Part shown: in pieces, positions 36,807 through 49,168 of the stretch | Position numbering within the stretch: position 1 is the first letter of the stretch | How the letters are laid out: the number at the start of each line of letters is the position of its first letter | Origin: Chelonoidis abingdonii | Lineage: Eukaryota; Chordata; Testudines; Testudinidae | NCBI RefSeq assembly: GCF_003597395.2 | Contig: NC_133777.1 | Location: 59,058,930-59,122,929 of the forward strand | Length of the DNA stretch: 64,000 nucleotides | Direction of reading: 5' to 3' | Made by a program: the position numbers and the translations under genes | Notes under the pieces: model-generated | What the model saw: the letters and a program-made list of their open reading frames with translations, nothing else | Told to the model about the DNA's origin: nothing | The model's database searches: none

Positions 36807-37495
36807 TGTCTGACACTCCTCTTGGCCAGTGGGACCCTGCTACCAGTGCCCCCAGTTGCTTAAATACATTCCCCCAAAGTCCACCTAGCTGGAGGAGCTC
36901 TGCTTTCTAGTTAAACTGTCAAGAAAGCAAGGAGTACAGACTTAGCAAAGGAATTTCTTAACCATAGATACTTGAAAGTACTAGAGAGTTACAGATCTTT
37001 GGAAAATAAACAGTCCTTGAATCCAATCTGCCTTGTGTGATCTCACCCCTTTTCTGAGTCCTGGGGTTGATCTCTGTCCTCAGGCTAAGCAGCGCTTCCT
37101 CTCCTTAACCTTGTCTATTTGCTAGCCGCCATAACGTGCAATTTGGCTCCCACCTCAGACAAGTAGCCATCTTTTTAAAAGTCTCCCTCTCCCCTTCTGG
37201 TCCATGTGGCTGAGGCTGAGGAACTGCAGTTCCTTCCTTGTTAATTGTTCTTGCAGATAGTCTAAACTACTGGGCCATCAGATTTGATGGCTCTTTGTTT
37301 AGGCCCATGGTAGGTATCCCACCGATAGCATAAGCACAAAGAATAGACTGACCTTGTCAGGATTAGACTAGCTTTCAACACCACCTGGGTGCCATAATCC
37401 AACACGAGGTCACAATGAAGGTTATAATCATGAAATGGCTTTCACAAACCAAAATGGAATTCACAGTTTGACAGAAATGCCCCCAGCCTGTCACA
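36807..37495 (-). mobile_element. Probable LTR or ERV fragment
   Basis: The plus strand ends cccccagcctgtcaca at 37495, so the minus strand would start TGTGACAGGC. The sequence in between resembles retroelement sequence recalled from turtles. I found no convincing target duplication. An alternative left edge at 36655 would give flanks of gaaa on both sides, which is too short to decide. Confidence 0.4.
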
Positions 37496-38054
37496 GAAAG
37501 TATCTGTGTTCAGCTGACTAGTTAGTTTTGGTTAATGAAGTGCTAAACTTCACTTGCCTGTCTACATCTGATGACCTCCCATTCACTCTTACTGTACCTA
37601 GATTATCTCACCAAGACATGCAGTGCTTATTTTTTGTTTTCTTGGCCTCCTCTGCTTCTTCACTGTGCTTATCAGTTTCACTGGGAATGCTGAGTAACAT
37701 TGCACAGCCAAAGAATGTTGGGGCCTTTGCATGGATATTGGGGAACCCCAGATCAGAGTGGCACTGTGACCCTTTGAGCCAGGTCACAAATGTCACTCAC
37801 TCAAAACTGGCCCATCTGCACCCCGCCCCCATCATGATGGGGAGGCAGTGGGCTAAATCTGAGTGAGTGGTGCTGGGCTGTGGCCATTTTTTCTGATGTT
37901 CAGCTCCCCCTTGGCCCCCCACACCAAAATTATGGGTGGTGGGTGGGTTATGTGCACGTTCACAGAGTGCATATGAGTGAATCCAGGTCTGCTGACTGAA
38001 GGGTTTTTCCACTTTCTTTCTAATCCTATGGGATTTATATGAGAGGTAAGGTGG

Positions 38055-38325
38055 AGGATATAAGAATAGCCACACTGGGTCAGACCAATGGTGCACCTAG
38101 CCCAGTAACCTGTCTTCCAACAGTAGCCAGTGCCAGGTGCTTCAGAAGGAATGAACAGAACAGGAAATCATCAAATGATCCCTCCCTTGTCATCCACTCT
38201 CAGCTTCTGGCAGTCAGAGGCTAGGGACACTCAGAGCATGGGGTTGCATCCATGAGCATCTTGGCTAATACCCATTGATGCATTTCTCTCTTGGAGGCTA
38301 GTACTTTGGTGTCATGTTTTACAAA
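38055..38325 (-). repeat. CR1 LINE 3' region
   Basis: The plus strand has gccacactgggtcagaccaa, tggtgcacctagcccagta and cagtgccaggtgcttcagaa, the reverse complement of an abundant turtle CR1 3' region. Non-coding. Confidence 0.85.
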
Positions 38326-39262
38326 ATATCTTGTTTCTTAATTCATGTAATAGCTGTATTTTATTTTTCATAGTATTTGTATCTCTGGATTTAAGATTTC
38401 CCTGTGGATTGTCTCTTAATCCCAATAAAATCACTGATTTTAAATATTTTTTTCTCCCAAATAAATCCTCCAGCAGCTCCCTCAATGAAATCTCAGTGTC
38501 TTTTAATAATGAGAGCTACTGTCAGGCTTCTGATCTCATGGCACTTTGTTAGAATATGCATATAGTGGCAATATAGAGAATGATGTGCTGGTGGACTTTC
38601 ATCAATTCTTAGACCACTTCATAACTGATATCAGTTTGGTTATGGACCTCTGAGTCAGCCTTGATAATTGTAGTTCAGGTTTTTGGAGGAGGAGTGAATT
38701 TTCATGTATATTCAGACTCATAAAGCACAGACCTGAAAGTACATTGTCATGATTGAGCTGAGTGTGCGAATTATCTGTCTGTGACCTGTTATACCACATA
38801 TAACACATGGTCTGTCTGTAATTAGTAGGACCAAATGATTTTTCGTTACAAATTCTTAAACAGACTCTCTATGGAGAGTTTCTTTCTGCTGAAGTTTTGT
38901 TTTTATCTGATCTCTGTATAGCCATTTTGGGTACATGGGTCAAATCTTACTTTACCGAAAGTCAGTTTGCATTGGTGATATTTGTATCTTTGTAATAATG
39001 AGAATGGAAGTTAAATCTTAGAAAGAAGTAAGAGAATTCTGCATTGTCTTGCATGCCTCTTGGCTGCAGGTAAAGAATTCAATAGCTTGTAGGAGTGCTA
39101 ATTAATACTAATAATAACTTCACTGACCTGCCTTGGCACTGAAATGCCTAAAAGAAATGGCTCTGGTCCTTGGAGGACTGAGATTTTATTTCTGTGAATA
39201 TATTTGTGAACGCTCATGCTCTCATGGTTCTGTATTTAGTATAAATTCAGAGTAATGATCTA
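38326..39262. other. AT-rich intron sequence, nothing recognised
   Basis: No supported gene or repeat between the CR1 fragment and the microsatellite. Confidence 0.4.
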
Positions 39263-39263
39263 A

Positions 39264-39265
<2 letters not shown>

Positions 39266-39296
<31 letters not shown>

Positions 39297-39323
39297 AAAG
39301 AGAGAGAGAGAGAGAGAGAGAGA
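39266..39323. repeat. Compound (GT)n-(GA)n microsatellite
   Basis: About 14 GT units (39266-39294), a short agaaag interruption, then about 11 AG units to 39323. Confidence 0.97.
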
Positions 39324-39762
39324 TGCGGCAGAGAAGGGCAAACAGATCTGTCAAATCTATCCCACTGTAGGGTATTACTTACAGAGACTGATATTCTGAG
39401 TTAAATCACCTTGTTTAAACTGGCAATATTGGAAAGAAAACTGGAACAGGAGTTGGATCATTCATTCATAGTTAAACTTTTTCTCTCCAATACTTAGAAT
39501 TCATTTGCGTAAGTATGCACAAAGGGGTCTAAGGGAAATCTAGGCTTTAATTTGGGCAAATTTCCAGAGAGCTCAGAGGTAGAGGTTTTTATTTTCTGGC
39601 AAACTACATTGTTGACTATGGAGCCAATAATCATATTAGCTCTAGTTTTTCAAGGGGAAGTGTGCCCTAGACCACCTTAATGTAAATATTATTAGCATCA
39701 GACAGAAAAGTCCCCCCCCTCCTTAAACCTTTCACAAGCAATCAGCAGAGTGACAGAATTGT

Positions 39763-40526
39763 CTCCTTCTGTTTTTTTTTTCCTTGCTGATAAAATGATT
39801 AGAAATCAATTCATGAAATTAGAGGAGAAAGATGCCCTATACATTCTAATGGAGCCAGGAACTGCAAATAAAATCACTACAGTTACTACTAAGAAAACAA
39901 AGGCCAAATTCTGCTCTTGTGCAGCAGTCAGTTGAAAAATAGTCACAGAAGCTGATGGAGATATTCCCAATTTTTATTATTGGGTAGCTAAGATCAGAAT
40001 CTGGCCACTGCAGTCTTTAGGTTTTTATCTAATAGGGAATAAGTAGTAATAGCAGAATTTACTGGGGCTGAAAGTTGGGGCTGATTTCTACTTCTGTCAG
40101 ATTTGAGGATATCTACAGAATGGAATCTTGTATACAAATGTGATTACAGAAGTGCTAAAACAGGAACCTACACTTATGCTTGAAAGTCGTGCTTAACTAT
40201 GGACTTAAGTGCTGAGCACTCACCTGCTCCCACTGGAATGTGGCTAGAAAAAATAAAACAAAAATCAGGCAGACTAGACCTCATATTTCTCCAGAGCTAA
40301 ATGGATCTAGAATGTCAACTCTTCTGTTCTAAATATAGAACCTGTGACTTTTCTATTGGGTTCTAAATTTGGCATCTCTCCACTTGCCCTTGAGCAGTAT
40401 TAGTGGGGTGGGTTGTGAGCAGCAGGACAAAAATGTTTACACTTGATTGCTTACAGTTAAGTGCTTTAGCTAAAGCTTTTTTAGGGACCTACTTATGGAT
40501 TGAGGTGCCAGACTGTAGGCATGCAT
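39763..40526 (+). repeat. 764-bp perfect direct repeat, copy 2 (likely source)
   Basis: It is identical to 22448-23211. Flanking sequence on the right (gcttgaaaattttc) continues the local sequence naturally, like an old repeat running through the boundary, and no target duplication surrounds it. Together with copy 1 lying inside an LTR, this points to copy 2 as the ancestral locus. Confidence 0.93.
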
Positions 40527-40557
40527 GCTTGAAAATTTTCGTTTACATGGCACCCTT

Positions 40558-40645
40558 CATAGAAGCATCGGACTGGAAGGGACCTCGAGAGGTCATCTAT
40601 TCTAGTCCCCTGCAGTCATGGCAGGACTAAGTATTAACTGTTAGA
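40558..40645 (-). repeat. CR1 LINE 3'-end fragment
   Basis: It reads tagaagcatcggactggaag, ggacctcgagaggtcatcta and agtcccctgca, the reverse complement of a CR1 3' end. Confidence 0.8.
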
Positions 40646-40943
40646 TGCTCTACTGCAGCGCACAAACTACTGTGGATATTGGCATCTCTTATTGGGCCAG
40701 AGCCAGCTCCGGTTAATTCAATGGATAACCTGCCATTGACTTAAATGGAAGCTGACATGGATCCTTATTAAGAGAATTTGTTGCAGAAATAAGTACTTCA
40801 CACCAACATAAAAGGATATTCCCGACACACCTTCTTTCTGGGAAGTTTTGGAGTCCTTTGGCTACTTCCTGAGTACAAACATTCATTTTTATTGTATTTA
40901 AGAAAATGAATGTAGGTAGTAAGGGAATGAATTGAGTTACTCA

Positions 40944-41218
40944 GGCCTTGCCTACACTAAAGGGAAAAGTTGATCTAAGCTACGCAATTTACATGAATAG
41001 CGTAACTCAAATCAATGTAGCTTAGATCTACTTACCACGGGGTCCACACTATGCGATGTCGATGGGAGGCGCTCTCCAATCGACTCTCTTTACTCTTCTT
41101 GATCAGGTGGTGAACAGAAGTCAATGGGAGAGCGATTGGTAGTTGATTTAGCGGGTCTTCACTAGATCCACTAAATCGATCATTGCAGCATTGATCTTCT
41201 GGTAAGTGTAGGCAAGCC
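40944..41218. mobile_element. MITE with inverted ggccttgcctacact ends
   Basis: The left end ggccttgcctacacta and right end taagtgtaggcaagcc are inverted copies. The 3-bp flanks tca and tta would fit a decayed Harbinger-type TWA target site. The interior also shows inverted agcgattgg/ccaatcgact motifs. Non-coding. Confidence 0.7.
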
Positions 41219-41221
41219 TTA

Positions 41222-42490
41222 ATAGTGGGTTATGGAGCATACAACATAGAAAACCTAGCTCTTACTAAAAACCTGAGACTCATTTGTTTAGGTTGCCCTG
41301 GACTCAGTCCACGATGGTTAAGAAGAGATCAGAAACAATGACCTGAGTTGGAGAGCACTGACTGCTAATCTGATGCATATGTTCTGTAGTGTGTCCTTTT
41401 GTGCATATTTAGGTATTTTAGTCTCTGAGCTGATAAGGTGTCAGTTTCTGATGTTTCAATGTTTTTTTCCTTTTTTAGACTAGAATTATTCAGCGTAACA
41501 GAAAAACAGATGAGAATTTTTAGTTTAGCCAGTTTAACCTCTAAAATGTTTGTCCTTCATAAATGGAAAGCAGCTCAGAACCTAAACATTTCAGGTTGGC
41601 TTATGAGAACTCACCTGCTCACAGATATTCAGAGAACATTTCATTTAAATAAGAAGCTGAACGTGTTTTGAGAATATACAGACGCCTCTGATATGCCAGT
41701 CTAGAGCTAGCACGTCCTTATTTTACTTAAAATATTTGATTTTACAAACAGACTGCTGGATATATAAATTGAGCTGGAAAGAGGCATATAGTATAGAATC
41801 ATAAAAACAACAAGCAAAAAAGATTCAAGACCAAGTCACATGGAGTCCTGAAACTGCTGCTAGCTGTTTCATAAGGAGGGAGAAGCATGCCACAAAAACT
41901 CCATTTCCTTTCTTCTGTCTTCTCTGGCATTACTTGTATTTAGTTCCCTCCATCCCATGCATAAAAGACTGCAAAGGGAGGGGTCTATGGAGAAACTAGT
42001 TTAACTTTCTGCTACTGTACTTTTAAATGTTAGATGTCAAGAACTCAATCCTACAAATTCGAGTGCCCTCCAGAACCATTGAAGTATGAAGTGTAGTAAT
42101 CAGCCTCTTCCATTTCTTCTTAGTCCAGGCTGGGATTTGGGGAAATAGTGACAATAAGCAGCACAGGCTCTACTTAGTTTGGAAGATAGAGACAACCACA
42201 TTGCATGTGTCCAGCAGCTTCACTTAAGAATCTCCTTTGTAGTTGTTACAACCAAGTCACGCTTTATTTTCCTTCTGCGAAGGATACTACCATATCTATG
42301 GGTGTTGAGGTACTCCGTTCCTCACAACATTGACTCCATAGTGTGTGGGGGGTCATGTTTCTTTTTAGAAATGGTCCTGCTGCAATAAATTTAAGGAGAG
42401 GATTATGTCTCCTTTCTTGAAACGGTATATCATACCTATATGCTTCTGTGCACTAGAAGGTATTCTGAAAGCCTCTCTGTGCCCCCCTTA
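41222..42490. other. Intron sequence, nothing recognised
   Basis: No supported gene or repeat family. Confidence 0.4.
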
Positions 42491-42494
42491 GCTT

Positions 42495-42620
42495 AGGGAG
42501 ACCAGATGTCCCAATTTTGTAGGGACAGTCCTGATATTTGGGGCTTTTCCTTATATAGGCGCCTATTACCACCCTCTCTCACATCCTGATTTTTTTCACA
42601 CTTGCTGTCCAATCACCCTA
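42495..42620. mobile_element. Short DNA-transposon-like repeat
   Basis: The ends agggagaccagatgtcc and ggacagcaa-type inverted (tgctgtccaatcaccct) match at most positions. The interior (gtagggacagtcctgatat, ttatataggcgcctattac) is of a type very common in turtle DNA. The superfamily is uncertain. Confidence 0.6.
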
Positions 42621-42938
42621 AAATAGCTCCACCCGTCCACCAGTGCGGAGCTATGGCTAAGTGCTAGAATTTAGCTCCCAGAGAGCAAAACTTCTTTCAT
42701 TCAGTAAACTCTGTATGCTCCGGATCCTTGACTGAACTTGAAACATCCTTATCTGTGAGCATTGTACAGTGCACATGGTGTTTCATTTCTTTCTTGTTGA
42801 CCTTGTCTTGCCCAAGTGAACAACAGGTACAGGTCAACTTTAGACTGTTTGGAACACTATTTTTGTAAAGATAACCCTAAGATCTAGGGCTCAAATTCTG
42901 CCTTTGAGTAGTACCTTTCTGCACAAGCAGTCCTATGA

Positions 42939-42992
42939 ATTTCAGTTGGACTACTTTACTGCTCAGTACCAGTAAAGTAGTCCAACTGAAAT
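42939..42992. repeat. Perfect inverted repeat: 23-bp arms, 8-base loop
   Basis: Arm 1 (42939-42961, starting atttcagttgg) is the exact reverse complement of arm 2 (42970-42992, ending ccaactgaaat). The loop is ctcagtac. There is no sign of a transposon around it. Confidence 0.95.
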
Positions 42993-45900
42993 GCCATCCA
43001 GTAAAGATGGCAAAACTGCACCCTTAGTAACTAAAGGAAGAACAAAAGTTCAATACCACACACAAGTGCACATCTTACATTCCATACTTTTTTAAAACCT
43101 CATCAGTCGCCTAGGATTTCCCATGCAGCACCTCTTGTTAAATCCTCAGCTGTCATGACTTTGATCTCATTTGCTAAGAAAATTCCAATCTATTATTTTC
43201 CTTACAAAAAAAACTGTTCTCCGTTAAAAGAACAAGCTTGCATAATGATGCAGATTTCAATTTCTATTCCCCAGTAAGCAGAAGGTAAGCATGATGGAGA
43301 TGGAGCACAATAAATTACTGGGAGATGAGCCAGCTGGCTGTCAATGCAGTATTCCACTGCAGTTGCTCCCCAGTTGCTGGTATTGGTGCTTAAGACTTGC
43401 AAGACTGATAATCTAAGCCCTCTTTTCTACTTTAGGTCTAGATGGCCATTTTACAACCTTCCTACAATCTCATAGCTGCACCATCCCAGGAGCAGACCAG
43501 AGAATGAATTGGTTGGGTTACAATTCCTCCCTTGTGCTTGGGTGGAAGGTACTTTATCCTTTTCACAGAACAGTTTACTGTTCCTACTGCACCTGTTCAT
43601 TTACTTTGGGGGTTCAGGTGGGTTGAACCAAAGTCAAATCTCATCAGTGAAGCAGCACCATCTTCCTCTCTGCAGCTGGTGTTACAATCTAAGCCGGTTA
43701 AACAGAGGAGACCTTACTCCCCTGCATGGCTGAGTAAAGGCTGTGACAATTTAGTTCTCAGTGGTGAGCCTCTGTTCTGGGTCCAGATAAGCTACTGCTA
43801 GCCAGCTCTCTTAATTGTATGCACTTGTGAAACTGGGATTCATAGCTATGGAACTCTGTTGGTTAGACATACACATTTGAATAGAAACTGGCTATTGTTA
43901 TATTTCAGTTGCCTGAAAAAGGTTTGGTAACCATTTTCCCTAGTGAACTTCCAGGGGAGAGCACTTGGGTTGGAGTCTAGGACTAGACATTTTAAAATGG
44001 TGTTTAAATCGCTCCTAAGAACTTTGGTTGAATAAACATGGAAAGGCCCGTAGTTTTTTATATAATGCAATTTAGCAAAGATACATAGTTTACTAATCAA
44101 GTATCTGAGATAAGTTGGAGGTTAAGCTTCCCTCAAGATGGCTTACATACATCAGTTAGTTCATATTTGTATTTATTTCCCCATATCTGTAATAAACAAT
44201 ATATCATTACAGAGGTTGTAATCAGTGGTGAGAAATGCAGCACTTCAAGCATTCCCCCAAACAACAGCAACAATCCTAGACACAGTCCATTCTCAAATGG
44301 TTTAAAGATATTTCATCAGTACAATGTAAGCTCTGGAGTGGAAATATTGCTAGTATAATACAAAATATTTTATGTATTTGATATGTAGTGAATATAGAAA
44401 CTCCCTGAGGGTTTGAAAGCTATTGGCCTAGGTTAAAATTCAGTTACATAAAAATTAAAACCACCAGCTGCTTCTCATCCCCAAATCAGAAAATTGCCAA
44501 CTAGAGATGAGATCAAACCAAAACACCACCCACTTGACCCTCTAATACCACATCTTACCATGGTGTAAGTAAATGTAATACCATACTTTACCATGGTGTG
44601 TGTCCTGTAAAATATAAACATTAGTGTATCTATAAAGAAACATTTTTAAGTTTCCAGGCAAATAGGATTTGTTCCTGAACAATGTCTGAAGTTTAAGTAA
44701 TTGCTAACATTTATTAATGTGGACATCCTGGTAAATCAGAATTCATCTGAACTGTTTTTTATAGCCAGCATTTATTGTAAGTGATTGAAGAGGACAAGTT
44801 TACATTTGACTGGGCTTCTAATTGAATGGTCTTATAAAATGAGGAGTTATGAACACAGAGTTAAACATTAATTGATGTCCTCCAACATGCCTCATGACCC
44901 CTCATTACCCAATGGTAGAGCAGTGGCACTTGAAATGGGGAATAAAATCACTCATGGCACGCTACAGAACATTTGACCCTGAAATAAGAGAACTATGGGT
45001 AAATGGTTTAATATACAGATGTATGAAAATGACCAATCTAATCTTAGCTCTGTGTTTATATGTTTGCTTAGCAAAGAACGTGTGGGATAACATGCCATGG
45101 AAGCAGAGCCTTGTGGGAGTCTGTCTACTCCAAAGCTACAATGACTGGAAATAGGGGTCTGTTTGCTGCCTTGGGGCCTTATTCTGACACCATTACTCCC
45201 ATTGTATAATACCTTACTCTGTGAGTGGTCCCAGTAACTTCAGCTGCAGAGTAAGGTTGTATGCCATGGGAGTAAGAGTGAGAGAATCAAATTCTTGAAT
45301 AGTAGTAAGTCATAGGACTGCTATAGTGCAAATCCAAATTGTGTGGTGCAAGGTGGCTTAATTTGTTACAGAGAGCTGTATGTATGAATAGCTTCTCCAT
45401 TCATAATCAGTTTCAAATGGGTTCCTCTTTGTCACCTCCTTTTTGGTATTTACCACATGTTGCACTTGGTGTAGTTGTATGTGAATCTGGAGGCCAATTA
45501 GAAGAGTAAAATCTATTTTGTATTACTGGTAAAAGACTAATTCAAATGAACCTAATTGAAATTGCACAAGCAACTTGAACAGTGTGTGCGCGCATGAGCA
45601 TGTGCTGTCAGGTTGCCCTACATCCAACTGCCAAGACCATGAAGCATGCTTTAACAGAATAAACTTTCATTGGCTGATCATAATGTGAGGTCATGAGACT
45701 GTTGCTAGCTGCTTATGAAGGAAATTATTCTTCTACAAGTTAACACTTACAGGGAAGGTACAGCACACGAATGGGTAAGTACTGGAGCAACTTTTATGAA
45801 ATCAGAGTAATTAACAAGTAAGAGTTCCTAACTGTGTAAACTGCCTCTATTTTTCACAAATGCATTGTTGAGTAAACTATTTTAGAGGGAAATTCTTCAG

Positions 45901-48900
45901 TAAATTGTTTAGAAAGGGGAATAGTTTAAGGTTTGTTTTCCACATCTATCTGAAGAGGATCATAATTCATTTTGGCCCATTGCCAAAGTAATGAATTTTA
46001 TCACCCAGTCTTGGCATGTGCAGATAGATGGCCCCTTTTGTCTCTTTTGCCAGTTATTGCTTATTCTGCTAGGAATCTTATGCATGCTGCTTGGAAGTGG
46101 CTGCTGGCCCATCCAAACACTGCCACGCTCTCTGACTACATATGAAGTCTGACTTAGTTTCGGCAAACTATTCTTAGCTGTACCTAATACGTAGGAAAAG
46201 AAGTCACTATGCTAAGGCTACTCTGTTGAGCAGTGTAAACTTGAAAACAGCATTATTAATGTAGTTAATGAAATCCCACTATTAATCCTGAAACTTCAAG
46301 TAGATTGAACGTAGCTCTCATATGACAAGATATACCACACAAGTCAGTGGTAAACAACAACAAGCATTTCAGAAAATAATTTAATAAATGTATCTATTGA
46401 CATTTCCCATTAAAATGATATCACCTCTTCTATTCTGAAAGGAATGAAGCAAACCACAAACAATTAACAACATTTCTTCAGTGCTGTGTAGATGTACTTT
46501 GTTCCAGTTTTTTTAGTGTGAGATGTGATTTCTACTGTGTGAATAGTAGCAGGAAAAGGAAAGCAATGCACAAGTCAAGTGAATGCCTATTATGTTTTCT
46601 TCTTCTACTGAATGTAAGCCCCTCATTAAGATGTTCAGTCTTTGCATCAGAAGAAAACATTGAAGCTTGTTTGATGCATGGCTAGTTCTTTGTTCTAGAC
46701 CCTAGTATTGGGTATTTCCATGAATAAAAGAAAAAGGTCTTTAATTAATTGGAATGAAGTTATATTTTGGATTTTGATGGGAAAGATTGTCTGGAGTTTC
46801 ACTTTTGAGGTTAGCCAGATCTTGAAAATCTTCAATGAAGCCCTCAAAGGAGCAGTAACCTTTAAGTGATAGAACTCTTAATTCCAAAGGACTTTGCTAC
46901 TGTATGTCTATATAGTTTCTCTAATGAAATGCAGCCACCGATGGTATATGTGTAGGGGTGGGGAATTTTGGCAAAGGACACAAGGAATGTAATGGGATCT
47001 GGATCTTCAACATCCAAGCAGAGACCAGTCAGACCAATCTTTGGACCAAAATTTTCAAATGTGGATACTTAGTTTAACTCCTAAATCCATATGTACATGT
47101 CCTAAAATTAAAGAGTTTGACTGTTCTGAGTCAACAATGACCCACAAATCCCACTGAAGTAAAAAACATCTGCTAGTGTCTTCCCATCCTAAATACCCTC
47201 ACACAATAAACTAGCCGGTGCTTAATTTCCCTGCTTTGAAAGGGTGAGGGGCCAAGTATAACCTAACTACAAATTCAAATCCAGTTGAAAGGAATGTTAT
47301 TCTATGTACTTCAAACCTGAAACTTAGACTACTCTACACATTTTGATTTTTTTAATCCTTAAGAATAATGGTTATTACTTGAATAATTGAGAATAACTCC
47401 ATTGAGGTAAAGAGTTATAGTGGTATAAAACTGATGTGAGACAAGAATCTGACACTGGTATGCAAGGCTGCTGCAACCAGATTTTAAGCTTTGTAACTAA
47501 GCTCTGCAGACCATTCTAGCCCTGTTCTGTGCAGATAAGAACAGAGCAGATTTTCTTAAAAAAATATTTCTTAGCTTTACCTATTCTTGTTTCTTAAATC
47601 AACAGTATCTTGTCTAAAAAAAACACTAATGTGGATGTGCCTGCTAACGCTAAGGGGACACATGCTTACTGTGCTTCCTGGAAGCCTAGGTAGGTTCTAA
47701 GCTAGGGAAGCAAAGAGCAAACAAGTGGAGTCCATTGACATAATTGTGCCTAGATTACAAAAAGGAATGTTATAAAAGGTGCCAGAGATGGTAAGGGAGG
47801 GAGAGTAGGCACTGGCATCAAGTGAGCCTTCTGACCTTAGAGGAACTGGGGTACAGTGACCTACTGTCATGTTTTTGATGAATGACCTGAACTTTTAACA
47901 CACAAGGTTTGGAATGGAGATGGGTAAACTTACATTACAAACCTCAGACTACAAACAAATCTCCATCTGAGTTGTACTAAAAATTTGAAACTCAGTGTAG
48001 GCCTGTCAATGTTTTGCTAAGAGTTGTCAGCCTTTCAAGTACCTGTGGGCCCAGCTGTGTGGGAACCTGGAACAGATTCTAGTTTTGAGTGAAACTGGTT
48101 CTGACTGAGGTTTTTCTTCAAGTTTTTGTTGTCAGACCTGAAACACAAAGTGAAACTTGGGGTGCAGAACTCCCCTGCCCCCAAATTGAAATCACTGTGC
48201 AAGTGATATGTATAGTATCCTCTGATGGGAAATAGTTAATAGAATTGTTATCATAAAACCTTACACAGCTACCAGCAAAGGACATACTTCTACTGCAGAT
48301 GTACAACTCTACATCTCACCTCAGTCCAAGGCTGAAACTATATTATCCCCTCCAGATTTAAAGTATTGGAAATAACCTTAGATAAGAAGGAAAACTGCTA
48401 CTTAGTATGTATGGTTTACAAGGTTGAATATGAAATTAACTTTGTCACAGTAGAGAGGTTTAGTACTACAGTTTTGTGGTTGTCATATTTCAATAATCAA
48501 AGGGACACTGACATAAAGTGGCATAACCCCATGGAAAATGCAGGTGCAACAACTTAATGATTGTACACACAACTCCTCCAGCACAAGATTTCAAACATAT
48601 ACCCCTTTCACTCCAACGATACTCCACCAATAAATAAATTAATGAAGCAATTTGTAAAATTTCTGGAGACCTTTTCCTCTGTTTTAGAAAATATTCTTTC
48701 ACAGAGCAGATTGCACTATTGGTTCAAGAGAGTTTTCAAACAAATACATTTTTTAACTAAACTGTCAACAAACATGTTAGAGGTCAGATTACCTTACGGC
48801 TGCATTCTTTGAGAATGGTTTCCTCATTTAAAAACAGCTACATTTTCTTATAAATGTCATTTTAATAGCCATGCACGTAATGTTGAAAAAAAGCATACTG

Positions 48901-48987
48901 AATCCCAAGGATTCAGTATCTCAATCTTTATAGCACAAACTTTGAAACAAAAATCATGATTGCTAGTTACATTATCCAGTATATTAC
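42993..48987. other. LIPC: AT-rich part of LIPC intron 1, nothing recognised
   Basis: About 6 kb immediately downstream of exon 1, unusually poor in recognisable young repeats compared with the rest of the intron. First-intron regulatory elements could lie here but I cannot point to one. Open frames are short and have no domains. Confidence 0.4.
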
Positions 48988-49069
48988 CTTTTTTCTTCCC
49001 TCCATGTGTATTTGCTTGAGTAAAGATGAAGAAAAGCAACAAAAGTGAGAGAAATCGGAAACTTCTCAT
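48988..49069 (-). CDS. LIPC: LIPC coding exon 1 (signal peptide exon of hepatic triglyceride lipase)
   Basis: This exon encodes 27 residues plus one base: a start Met, a short basic stretch (MRSFRF), a hydrophobic Leu/Phe core and then a polar, Lys-rich end (GGKKK). That is a secretory signal peptide, as expected for a lipase exported by hepatocytes. On the minus strand the exon ends in G followed by gtaata, a good 5' splice site, leaving phase 1. Exon 2 at 1540-1727 completes the codon (G+AG = Glu) and reads open. The start at 49069 has G at -3. An in-frame Met 21 codons upstream (49132-49130) has T at -3 and is less likely. Sequence identity in this exon alone is weak; the call depends on exon 2, splice phase, orientation and the liver-type promoter motifs just upstream. 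The 5' UTR extends to higher coordinates; its start is not visible. Confidence 0.82.
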
Positions 49070-49168
49070 TTCTTCTCTTTCCACACGAACGCTGAGGCTT
49101 TCACTACTAATTTTCTGCTGCCAAAGAGACATAGAAGATTATCAATACTTTGGAAGAAATGGTTACCC

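Larger units (their letters stand above)
1728..48987 (-). other. LIPC: LIPC intron 1 (about 47.3 kb)
   Basis: This is the interval between the two recognised LIPC exons. It starts with gt (rc of 48986-48987) and ends with ag (rc of 1728-1729). A very long first intron is also known for mammalian LIPC. I see no further convincing coding exon inside it. It is dominated by repeats, listed separately, and by AT-rich sequence with no recognisable element. Confidence 0.8.

Noticed and set aside
36655..37495. An LTR with gaaa on both sides
   Set aside because: A 4-bp match with a weak left terminus is not enough; only an approximate LTR-like region is reported.
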